Shown here piece by piece: positions 8,286 to 15,609 of a stretch of DNA of 64,000 nucleotides. The notes under the pieces are model-generated. The model did no database searches. It worked only from the letters and a program-made list of their open reading frames with translations, and had not been told where the DNA came from. Location: NCBI GenBank assembly GCA_013202845.1, contig JABMPT010000012.1:44732-108731 (forward strand). Direction: 5' to 3'. Each line of letters opens with the position of its first letter. Within the stretch, counting starts at the first letter, position 1. This stretch comes from Candidatus Woesearchaeota archaeon (GTDB lineage: Archaea; Nanobdellota; Nanobdellia; Woesearchaeales; GCA-2686295). Position numbers and translations under genes: made by a program.

Positions 8286-8391
8286 TTGACGGTATCGTCC
8301 GTCAACACCTAGTGTGGCATAAAGCCACACAGTTTGATGCGTAGCATCGCGACTGCAAGGAGCATGATGGTGTGAACGGACATAACCGTTC
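8286..8391 (+). repeat. Multi-hairpin element, copy 1 (downstream of tRNA-Val)
   Basis: Consecutive inverted repeats fill this stretch: TTGACGG/CCGTCAA (8286-8305), GTGTGGC/GCCACAC (8312-8330), GATGC/GCATC (8336-8348) and GAACGG/CCGTTC (8374-8391). Between the last two lies GCGAC...GGAGCATG...GGTGT. The block 8336-8391 aligns with the reverse complements of 61931-61890 and 23152-23095, so it is one member of a dispersed family. Confidence 0.75.
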
Positions 8392-8394
8392 TTC

Positions 8395-8413
8395 CGAGTT
8401 TCACCGGGCCCAT
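8395..8413 (+). repeat. Duplicate of the tRNA-Val 3' end (att-like)
   Basis: CGAGTTTCACCGGGCCCAT repeats the tRNA end at 8268-8286 (CGAGTCTCACCGGGCCCAT) with one mismatch in 19 nt. The copies bracket the hairpin element. This resembles the duplicated attachment core left by insertion at a tRNA 3' end, but no integrase is present. Confidence 0.75.
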
Positions 8414-8430
8414 GATTTTTTTAAGTGAGA

Positions 8431-8904
8431 ATGAAAACATACTTTGACGAAATCGCAGAAGGATATGAAGAGCTTCATAGAGAAGAGCAGATGAAGAAGC
8501 TGAATATCATAAAAGAAAACTTGATAGTTAGGCCTGGTGACAGGATGCTCGATGTTGGTTGTGGCCCTGGTTTTGCAAAAGAAGTTTTTGATTGCAATGT
8601 AACAGGTCTTGACCCTTCTGAAGAGCTTCTTAAGAAATGCTCTTTTAAAACTGTTCGTTGTGAAGCAGAAGATATTCCTTTTCCAGATAGTTATTTTGAT
8701 GTTGTTATTTCAGTGACATCCATCCATAACTTTGATGATTATAGAAAAGGCATAAGAGAGATGAAAAGAGTTGGGAAGTCAAGGTTTGTATTCTCAATCC
8801 TAAAGAGCTCAAAAAAGTTTGACAAGATAAAAGTTTTCATTGAAAAGAATTTCATTGTTAAGAAAGCTATTAACGGAAGTCAGGATTTTATCATGATATG
8901 CTAG
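8431..8904 (+). CDS. SAM-dependent methyltransferase (class I, short)
   Basis: Rossmann-fold methyltransferase of the UbiE/Methyltransf_11 type. Motif I is MLDVGCGPGFA (about residues 37-47), the acidic post-motif GLDPSEELL follows, and motif IV-like YFDVVISVTSIHNF is present near residues 90-103. At 157 aa it is shorter than usual and lacks a substrate cap, so the substrate is unknown. I chose the ATG at 8431; a GTG at 8425 is also in frame. The gene starts only 17 nt after the duplicated tRNA end. Confidence 0.8.
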   Translation: MKTYFDEIAEGYEELHREEQMKKLNIIKENLIVRPGDRMLDVGCGPGFAKEVFDCNVTGLDPSEELLKKCSFKTVRCEAEDIPFPDSYFDVVISVTSIHNFDDYRKGIREMKRVGKSRFVFSILKSSKKFDKIKVFIEKNFIVKKAINGSQDFIMIC

Positions 8905-8941
8905 CGTTAACTTTATATTACAGTAATTATTATTTATAACC

Positions 8942-9472
8942 ATGGATGTCAAAGAATCAATTCAAAAAAGAAGAAGTGTAAGAGCTTACAAAGATAGAGA
9001 TGTTTCTGATTCTTTAATTAATGAATTAATCGAGGCTGCGAGATTAGCTCCTTCTGGAAATAATATCCAGCCTTGGAAGTTTTTTGTTGTAAAGAATACT
9101 GAAACAAAGAAGAAGCTGAAAACGAACAAGGCGTTCTATAATGATTTTGTTTATGAGGCATCTGTAATAATTATTTGCTGTGCAGATCCTAACGAATACG
9201 TGAAAAAGAAAGGACGTGATAGTGGAAATGAAATGCGTGCGGTAAGAGATTTATCGCTAGCAGCTGCTTTTTTAGTGTTGAGAGCGACAGAACTGGGATT
9301 GGGCACTTGTTTTGTTGGGTGGATTGACCAGGAGAAAATAAAAGAGGTTCTGAATATACCTGGACATTACATTGTTCCTTATGTCATTCCTGTCGGCTAC
9401 CCTGATGGGGAACCAAGATATAAAGAAACTAAAGGCAGAGATGAGATTATTTTGCAAAACCAAAATATATAA
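8942..9472 (+). CDS. Nitroreductase family FMN-dependent oxidoreductase
   Basis: NAD(P)H:FMN oxidoreductase fold. The FMN-binding start ESIQKRRSVRAYKD (about 5-18), SGNNIQPWKFFVV (about 38-50) and the ELGLGTCFVGW segment (about 116-126) are the family marks. At 176 aa it has normal length. The physiological substrate cannot be told; relatives reduce nitroaromatics, quinones or flavins, or dehalogenate tyrosine. It has a TATA-like tract (tttatattac) close to the ATG and is probably monocistronic. Confidence 0.87.
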   Translation: MDVKESIQKRRSVRAYKDRDVSDSLINELIEAARLAPSGNNIQPWKFFVVKNTETKKKLKTNKAFYNDFVYEASVIIICCADPNEYVKKKGRDSGNEMRAVRDLSLAAAFLVLRATELGLGTCFVGWIDQEKIKEVLNIPGHYIVPYVIPVGYPDGEPRYKETKGRDEIILQNQNI

Positions 9473-9492
9473 ATACTGGTTATAATATTCAG

Positions 9493-9528
9493 TATACTAA
9501 ATAATATACTAAATAATATACTAATTTT
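9493..9528 (+). repeat. 12-nt tandem repeat in a promoter region
   Basis: The unit TATACTAAATAA occurs twice perfectly, followed by a third partial copy (TATACTAATTTT), ending 11 nt before the ATG at 9540. Each unit carries a TATA-like core, so the repeat may provide multiple TBP sites or simply reflect slippage. Confidence 0.6.
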
Positions 9529-9539
9529 AAGGTGTTTTT

Positions 9540-10391
9540 ATGGCTTTTGAAGATGTGAAGGATGCGCGAATTAAAAAATTGGCTGAAACTCTGAGACAGA
9601 GTGGAATGGCTTCTTCTGACACTGAAGCTATAAGGATGGCTGAGGAGATGAGTTCTACAGAGAGCAAGGTTCAGAAGTCATTCGATTACCAGCATGATGA
9701 AGCTGCGAGCACTGATTTGAAAGATGCAACTTCAAGAGTTGTAAAAGAGGAAGAAGTCGAAGAGCCAAAACCTCTTCCTAAAACAGAAGAATCTCCTGAG
9801 ATTGCTGAGGAAGACAAGCCAGGAAGTTTGCCTGGACAATTTGATCAGGAAGAAGTTTTCAAAGAACAAGAGGATGTTATTAAATCGAGTTTTGGCGGAG
9901 ATGTTGACCCTGATGCATCTGTAAAGGATTTGATGAAAGAAGATGCAGAAGAAGTGTATAAGACAGGCGATTCTGAAGAAGAGAGTATAACTCCTATTGA
10001 ACCAGAAGAAAAAGAGGAAATAACTATTTCAGAACCAAAACCTGTTAATGGCCCTGTTTCAGACCCTCAACATCCTAAGCCTATGGCTGCTGAAAATCTT
10101 TCCAATGGCGATTCTGTTTATGATCCTGAGGATCCTAATGGTGTGGATAAGATATCTATTGATGATCCGACTTATGATCCTGAAGAACCAGCTCCTCATG
10201 AGCTCAGAAAGATAAGCACTGATATCGAAAAGAATGAAGAATTAAAAGAAGTAGAGAAGAAAACAGAATCAAAAGATTCTGAATCTCAGTCAAAGACTGA
10301 GAAATCAGAGGAAGAGAAAAAGAAAGACATTGAAGATATGTCTGAGTCAAAGGTTGATCTGGGCAAGGTCTTTAATACTGGTAAAAAATAG
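9540..10391 (+). CDS. Acidic low-complexity protein, 283 aa
   Basis: I do not recognise a family. Residues 1-45 form a probable helical domain (DARIKKLAETLRQSGMASSD) and the rest is Glu/Asp/Pro/Lys-rich and likely disordered. YDPEDPN and YDPEEPA are short internal repeats near residues 198-222. No signal peptide or membrane span is visible, so it is probably cytosolic. GGTG 7 nt before the ATG is the likely ribosome binding site. It precedes the envelope protein gene by 120 nt but has its own promoter region. Confidence 0.65.
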   Translation: MAFEDVKDARIKKLAETLRQSGMASSDTEAIRMAEEMSSTESKVQKSFDYQHDEAASTDLKDATSRVVKEEEVEEPKPLPKTEESPEIAEEDKPGSLPGQFDQEEVFKEQEDVIKSSFGGDVDPDASVKDLMKEDAEEVYKTGDSEEESITPIEPEEKEEITISEPKPVNGPVSDPQHPKPMAAENLSNGDSVYDPEDPNGVDKISIDDPTYDPEEPAPHELRKISTDIEKNEELKEVEKKTESKDSESQSKTEKSEEEKKKDIEDMSESKVDLGKVFNTGKK

Positions 10392-10511
10392 TTAAAAATA
10401 TTTTTATAACTTCTATTTTAGTCGAAAAAAGAAAACCTTTATATACTACTTTATAATTATCATTTAATATTGTTACTCTTAAATGGAGAAGATTTTAGGG
10501 GGTATTGAAAA

Positions 10512-11831
10512 ATGAAGAAACTTTTGCTTTTTTTGGTAATACTTTTGATGACAGTAATGTCTGTGAATGCACAGACATGGACTATGACATTATCAGCCGT
10601 CACTCTTGGCGATAGTTCTCAGGAAAGGGAAGAGAACGCAACTGCAACACTTACTGTAACAAATACAGGCACAGGAAACTTAACTGATATAACCTTTAGT
10701 TCAAGTGCAGCATCAGTTTATAATATTGGTTTCTCGCCGTCAAGCGTATCAAGTCTTTTGGCAGGTGCAAGTACAGCTGTTACAGTTGAAGGATATGTTC
10801 CGGATGACCAAGATGCAGGAAGTGAGAGCATAGGAGCAATAACTGCAACAGGAACAGGCAATGCAAGCCAGGTGACTGCAACCTCAACATTATCTATGGG
10901 TGCTGAGAATAATCTTATAATAAAAGATGTTGATGTAACTGTTAATGGAGATGATGAAAGTCTTGATGATGGAGATGATGTCAAGGTTTTTCCAGTAGCA
11001 GAAATAGAGATGGTCATTGAGTTAAAGAATACACATTCTGATTTGAATATTGAAGATATAGAAGTTACTGTAGAAGGAGAAGATGATCTTGATGACATTG
11101 ATGAAGATGATGACATTTCAAAGATAAAAGATGGAAAGAAAGACACAGTTAGCTTCAGCTTCACAATTGATGAAGACGCAGAAGATGGAAATTATGACAT
11201 AGAAATAATTGTTGAAGGAGAAGACGAGAATGGAGCAATGCATGGTGAAACCTGGACTATTGAGTTCGAATTGGATGAGGAAGGCATCATAATAACTAAG
11301 GCAGAGATGATACCTGAAAGTCTAAGATGTGGAGAGGACTCATTCGATTTAAGAATTGAGCTTACAAATGTAGGAACAAAGGATGAAGATGATATTGCGA
11401 TTGAGATAGAATCAACAACTCTTGACTATGAAAAAAGAGTATCAGATCTTGAAATTGATGAAGATGATGAAATAACAAGGACATTAACAGTTGATGTTCC
11501 AGCAAATGCAGATTCTGGAACTCATGTTATAGAGATAAGAGCTTTCATGGACTTTGATGAACAGACACACCGAAAATACTTGTACTTCACAGTTCCATCA
11601 AGTTGTACTGTTGAAGATGAAGAAGATGAGATTGTAGTTGTTACACCAGATGATACTGATGACGAAGAAGAGGAAGACTTCGAATTCGTAGATGCTGGTA
11701 CAGACACAACAACAACTTCTACAGCCGGAACAGGCTTCGGTGTCTGGGGAACAGTATTGATGGTTCTAGCAAATATCTTGGTGCTAGTAATCATAGTAAT
11801 ACTAGTCGTGAAGTTCTTAGTGAGAGCTTAG
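10512..11831 (+). CDS. Secreted membrane-anchored envelope protein (possible S-layer)
   Basis: A Sec signal peptide (MKKLLLFLVILLMTVMSVNA, cleavage near residue 20) is followed by tandem beta-sandwich CARDB/NEW3-like repeats (VTNTGTGNLTDITF, then VIELKNTHSDL, then RIELTNVGTKDEDD). A Thr-rich linker precedes one C-terminal helix (about residues 413-436) ending in KFLVRA. The surface part is very acidic with many Asp-Asp-Glu clusters, as in S-layer or calcium-binding envelope proteins. A strong GGGGG Shine-Dalgarno lies upstream and the TATA-like tttatatact is at about 10439. An S-layer role is inference. Confidence 0.75.
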   Translation: MKKLLLFLVILLMTVMSVNAQTWTMTLSAVTLGDSSQEREENATATLTVTNTGTGNLTDITFSSSAASVYNIGFSPSSVSSLLAGASTAVTVEGYVPDDQDAGSESIGAITATGTGNASQVTATSTLSMGAENNLIIKDVDVTVNGDDESLDDGDDVKVFPVAEIEMVIELKNTHSDLNIEDIEVTVEGEDDLDDIDEDDDISKIKDGKKDTVSFSFTIDEDAEDGNYDIEIIVEGEDENGAMHGETWTIEFELDEEGIIITKAEMIPESLRCGEDSFDLRIELTNVGTKDEDDIAIEIESTTLDYEKRVSDLEIDEDDEITRTLTVDVPANADSGTHVIEIRAFMDFDEQTHRKYLYFTVPSSCTVEDEEDEIVVVTPDDTDDEEEEDFEFVDAGTDTTTTSTAGTGFGVWGTVLMVLANILVLVIIVILVVKFLVRA

Positions 11832-11841
11832 AACTAATTTT

Positions 11842-12060
11842 TTATTTTTTTTCTTTATATTTTCTAAGAAGTTTATTTAGTTTTACTAGTAATGGTTTTC
11901 TCCAATCGCGTTCTAATTGTGTTTTGATAAACTTCACTAATAATTTATCTTCTTTTGTCAGCTTTAACTTTTCAAGTTCTTTGCATTTAGCTAGAATTTC
12001 GAAATCTCTATCAGTTGGCATAACATACTTTTTCTTTTCTAAAGGTGTTAAATTCTTCAT
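11842..12060 (-). CDS. Small basic hypothetical protein, 72 aa
   Basis: A short Lys/Leu-rich helical protein with no recognised domain. It begins MKNLTPLEKKKYVMPTDRDF and ends in a basic tail. It lies 27 nt downstream of the nucleotidyltransferase on the same strand and may be its partner or a small RNA-binding protein. Coding status rests on length, start context and operon position only. Confidence 0.5.
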   Translation of the reverse strand: MKNLTPLEKKKYVMPTDRDFEILAKCKELEKLKLTKEDKLLVKFIKTQLERDWRKPLLVKLNKLLRKYKEKK

Positions 12061-12086
12061 TAGAAATAGAGTTTATTTTTCCCTTT

Positions 12087-12884
12087 TTATTTTTTTACTA
12101 TTTCTTCCATTGCTTGCATGAATTCCTGGGCTTCTTTCAAGTATTCTGCGTATTGTTCTCCAGAAACATCTTTTATATCCCGAGCAGTTATCATTTTCAT
12201 CAAATCATAGAACCTTTGCATAACTTTAGGATACTTCTTGTTCAGTAAACCAGGTTTGACTAATTTTTTTTCTAGCATTTCTGCGACAAGCTCTGGTGAA
12301 GGCGGAACTTCATTCATCTTCATCAAAGCGGCGTGAGCAGAGTCTACAACTACCCAATACAAATCAACAGTTGCTTGCAATAAATGCCATTTAGAATTCA
12401 TCAATGTAGAAGGAGCTCTGTTGAAATAAGCGAATGTTGACTCTGGTGATGGCCTAATTCTTCCCTGATGGAGCAATGCTTGCAATGGCTCGAAGAAGCC
12501 AGTGTCAATCAATGCATAACCATCTCTTAATATATTAAGAGCTATAGGATCTCCGGATCTCACATACTCCCAGAAATTTGTGAACTTCAAGGTTGTTATG
12601 TGTAGTCTTGTCGAGATGTCAGCTACTATTTTCTCAACAATTAATCGGTAGGTCTGGATAAGTTCTTTGGAAATGACCATTGTGATATCATCGACAATCA
12701 ATAGAATATCAATGTCTTTAGTCTTCTTTTTTTTCCTTGCAGCACTTCCAAAAATAACTATTGCTTTAATGAAATTACCGAACTCCTTGTAAACTCTCTT
12801 AGAAAAAGTGTATGCAAGATCAATATCGCTCTTGCCGTACTTATCTGTGTTCTTCTTTTTCTTCTTTTCTAACTTGAATTCCAA
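12087..12884 (-). CDS. Nucleotidyltransferase domain protein (MNT-HEPN-like fusion)
   Basis: The N-terminal half has the Pol-beta-type nucleotidyltransferase motif IVIFGSAARKKKKTKDIDIL (about residues 42-61) with the G-S and D-x-D catalytic pair. The C-terminal half (about 150-265) is helical and resembles a HEPN-type domain, though no clear Rx4-6H is present. Minimal nucleotidyltransferase and HEPN pairs often form toxin-antitoxin systems with AMPylation; a fused form of 265 aa could act differently. A basic N-terminus KLEKKKKKN is present and AGGTGG precedes the ATG. Confidence 0.7.
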   Translation of the reverse strand: MEFKLEKKKKKNTDKYGKSDIDLAYTFSKRVYKEFGNFIKAIVIFGSAARKKKKTKDIDILLIVDDITMVISKELIQTYRLIVEKIVADISTRLHITTLKFTNFWEYVRSGDPIALNILRDGYALIDTGFFEPLQALLHQGRIRPSPESTFAYFNRAPSTLMNSKWHLLQATVDLYWVVVDSAHAALMKMNEVPPSPELVAEMLEKKLVKPGLLNKKYPKVMQRFYDLMKMITARDIKDVSGEQYAEYLKEAQEFMQAMEEIVKK

Positions 12885-12931
12885 AAACCCACCTCTTCTA
12901 AATTATTGATTGATATAGTATTATATAAATT

Positions 12932-14989
12932 TTACTCTAATGGCACCTCGCTCCATAATTTCCACTCATTTGAAGGTGAATAAGCCCCCACAATATACAA
13001 TGGTGGAGCGTCATAACCAAAGTGCTGTTTGTGAACTTCTGAAAATCTCTGTGGATGACCTGTTGTTAGTCCATAGACAGGGCTTCCAAACCTAGACCAT
13101 GTTTCAGGCAGTATTGTCTGTGCATTGAAACTTCCAGGTTCTGCAATAAAATCTTTGTAGCCTTTTTCTCTCATGAATCCAACTAACTCTTTGATAGGAG
13201 CATTTCCTTTTCCGACTATTAAATGTTCATCATCATAGCCAAAGTTGTCTGTCAAGTGGATGTGCTCGAGTGCTTTAGCCTCATGTAGTTTCTTTACCTT
13301 GTCAAGAGCCCATTTTGCAAATCTCTTGTTGAAATCTTCATCGCTCTCTGTTGGCACTCCGTTTGCATCAGTCTTTCTTTTCAGATGTGACTTCCACATG
13401 TTCAAATGTCCTGTGTCAAGAGTTGTTTTAATATGTGTCTCAGCCAGTTTCTTGGCTTTCTCTTCACCAAGGCTTGTCGCTAACTTTTCAGCCATCTTTC
13501 TTCTTGATACCTGCACAAGTTCCAATAACTCATCAGGATGGCTTCCGAATTGGTTTGGATGCCAGTTTTCAGGGGCGACATAGAGAGCATCCTGCAGTTT
13601 GTCTTTGTTCTTCTCATATTTCTGCCATGTCATTATACCAAGATCTGCCAATGACTCAGAAGACTTTTCAAGTCCATATTTATGCATTGTAACCACGTTG
13701 TCCATTGCTTCCTGTGCTTCTGTAGCATGAACATCTGCTGCTGCAGATGCTTCGTGAGTGTGTCTTAGACTTGCTTCGCCACCTCTTACCTGTTCTCTTA
13801 ACCATTCTACTATTTGCATATCCTTTGGGGGAACAACTTCACTGTTGCTGAAATGTTTTTTTGTTGTTAATCTCCATCTCTCTTCTTCTGGAAGACTTTT
13901 ATCTAGTTTTTCATAAAATGTCAATGCTTTTCTATGCTCCTCTAATATCTCTTTTTCTCGCTCGTATCTCTGAGCATAGAATAGTGAATGTCCTTTGTGC
14001 TGCAGTACTTGGTTTATGTATTGCATTTTAGAAAACATTTCTTCTGGAGTGAGAGGGCTTTCAGAATGTTTGTTATTCCATCTGTCTGCTTTGTCTTGAA
14101 AGTATCTCCAGTCCCTTCTGACAGTTGCGAAGCTCATTTTCTCAGACACCCATTCAGGTACTCTTCTGAACATCATCTCTGCTTTATCTGGCATGTACTC
14201 CCAATCTTTCTTTATGGTTTCTCCAGTTAAGCCTATCCAATCCTCTGCTTCATAAGTATTGCCATTCTTGTCTGTTGTACCAACAAGCTTTATATCTTTC
14301 TCTTGCTCATAATCTTCTACTGTTCTGAAAACAGGCTCGTAGATAGGAGTGTCTTTTCTCATGGCTCTCATGTCACCTGTTCTCTGGTCTATAACCATTA
14401 TAGGTGCTTTCTTATCCTCATTTGGGAAACCTATGAATTCATATTTTTCATCACCTATTATCTCTTTTCCGTGATGGTCAAATATTGGTCTGTTCCATTC
14501 TCCTGTATGGACAACTATTGCACCGCCTGTGGTTGCGTCTGCTGCAAAGTCAATGGCTTTCCTAACTTCTCTAAGCGTTTGCTCCCTGTTCTCCTCTTCA
14601 AATCCTCTTTGTGGGTTGAATCCTGCTAATCCTGTCACTCCGACAGTCGCGTGTGTGCTGCTCTTTACCTTGTTAATCTCTGCTAAATTCCTCATCTCTT
14701 CTCTTTCTTCCTTGTCAAAGCTTTCAGGAGTTGCTCTTTCTTTTTGTCCTTTCTGTGTCCCGAAGAACTCAAATTCCACCTTGCTTGCTCCTTCTTTTAT
14801 CTTAGCGCTCAACGCTTGCAGTTGATGCTGGAATGGATTTAGGGATGTACCAATCTCTCCTGGTCCCAGATTTGTGTTCTCTGCTCTGTCTCCTGAACTT
14901 AGTTCTATAGGAAGCTCAATCCCTTCTTCGTCAAACTCTCTTTGAAAAGTCCTGTCAAGAGAGTGGTAGTATCCTTGTGAAAATATCAT
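12932..14989 (-). CDS. Very large AP-endonuclease-2/xylose isomerase-like TIM-barrel protein
   Basis: The ends of this 685-aa protein look like the two halves of a sugar-phosphate isomerase/epimerase or endonuclease IV type barrel. The N-terminal third has a histidine strand AIVVHTGEW (about 156-164). The C-terminal third has LDTGHLNMW, HIHLTDNFGYDDEHL and DFIAEPGSF, with H, D and E residues placed like the metal ligands of the family. About 280 residues in between are inserted and charged, roughly doubling the usual length. Its ATG overlaps the stop of the coiled-coil gene by 4 nt. The substrate is unknown. Confidence 0.7.
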   Translation of the reverse strand: MIFSQGYYHSLDRTFQREFDEEGIELPIELSSGDRAENTNLGPGEIGTSLNPFQHQLQALSAKIKEGASKVEFEFFGTQKGQKERATPESFDKEEREEMRNLAEINKVKSSTHATVGVTGLAGFNPQRGFEEENREQTLREVRKAIDFAADATTGGAIVVHTGEWNRPIFDHHGKEIIGDEKYEFIGFPNEDKKAPIMVIDQRTGDMRAMRKDTPIYEPVFRTVEDYEQEKDIKLVGTTDKNGNTYEAEDWIGLTGETIKKDWEYMPDKAEMMFRRVPEWVSEKMSFATVRRDWRYFQDKADRWNNKHSESPLTPEEMFSKMQYINQVLQHKGHSLFYAQRYEREKEILEEHRKALTFYEKLDKSLPEEERWRLTTKKHFSNSEVVPPKDMQIVEWLREQVRGGEASLRHTHEASAAADVHATEAQEAMDNVVTMHKYGLEKSSESLADLGIMTWQKYEKNKDKLQDALYVAPENWHPNQFGSHPDELLELVQVSRRKMAEKLATSLGEEKAKKLAETHIKTTLDTGHLNMWKSHLKRKTDANGVPTESDEDFNKRFAKWALDKVKKLHEAKALEHIHLTDNFGYDDEHLIVGKGNAPIKELVGFMREKGYKDFIAEPGSFNAQTILPETWSRFGSPVYGLTTGHPQRFSEVHKQHFGYDAPPLYIVGAYSPSNEWKLWSEVPLE

Positions 14990-15609
14990 ATGTGGTCTCC
15001 TTTTTTATACTGTGTTTGTGACTGGAATGCGTTTGTTATGGATTCTACAACTTGTTTTGATCTTTCAACATAGCCATAGGGGTCTTTGGAATCTATCAAG
15101 TCAGGATTTCCTGAAAGTCTCTTAAGTTCCTCCTGTTGTTCATATAGTCTGTTTCTTTCTACTTGATTAAGATATTCTCCGCTTTGAACCTTTTCTAAAG
15201 TGTCTCTGAGTTTGTTGTAAACATTATAGTCGGTGTTTTGATAGAGTTCTCGAGTCCCTGCAAGCGCTTCTTCTATTGGTCCTCCATATGTTGGACCTCC
15301 CTGCTCTCTTGCCTCTTCCGAGATTCTCTCGGTTTCTACTACTTCTTCGAGGCTCTCTTCTGCTTGTTCTTCTTTCTCAGCCTTTTCTTCTTCTATCTCT
15401 CTAAGTGCAGGAATCTCTTGTCTTAGTTGCTCAAGGATCTCTTCTTCCTCTGCAGAAAGTTCTTCTGCGCCAGCCTGAAGCATCTCTTCTGCTTCCTTAA
15501 GCTCCTTCTTCTTTTTTTCCTCTAAGTCATTGAGTTCTTTTTCTTTCTTTCTCCTCAACTCTGCGAGGTTTTCAAGCCATTCCCTTCTTCTATCTGCAAG
15601 ATTTACCAT
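14986..15609 (-). CDS. Coiled-coil protein, 207 aa
   Basis: Not a recognised family. Residues 7-75 are an uninterrupted charged coiled coil rich in Glu, Lys and Leu. After a Pro/Gly-rich break (GGPTYGGPIEE, about 103-113) there is a second helical section. No membrane span or signal. It overlaps the preceding gene by 7 nt and the following one by 4 nt, so it is the middle member of a tightly coupled three-gene operon and may be a scaffold for the two larger products. Confidence 0.6.
   Translation of the reverse strand: MVNLADRRREWLENLAELRRKKEKELNDLEEKKKKELKEAEEMLQAGAEELSAEEEEILEQLRQEIPALREIEEEKAEKEEQAEESLEEVVETERISEEAREQGGPTYGGPIEEALAGTRELYQNTDYNVYNKLRDTLEKVQSGEYLNQVERNRLYEQQEELKRLSGNPDLIDSKDPYGYVERSKQVVESITNAFQSQTQYKKGDHI

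Noticed and set aside
8340..8413. Possible second tRNA ending in the duplicated 3' end
   Set aside because: No acceptor 5' strand pairs with CGGGCCC and no anticodon arm is present; the sequence belongs to the hairpin element.
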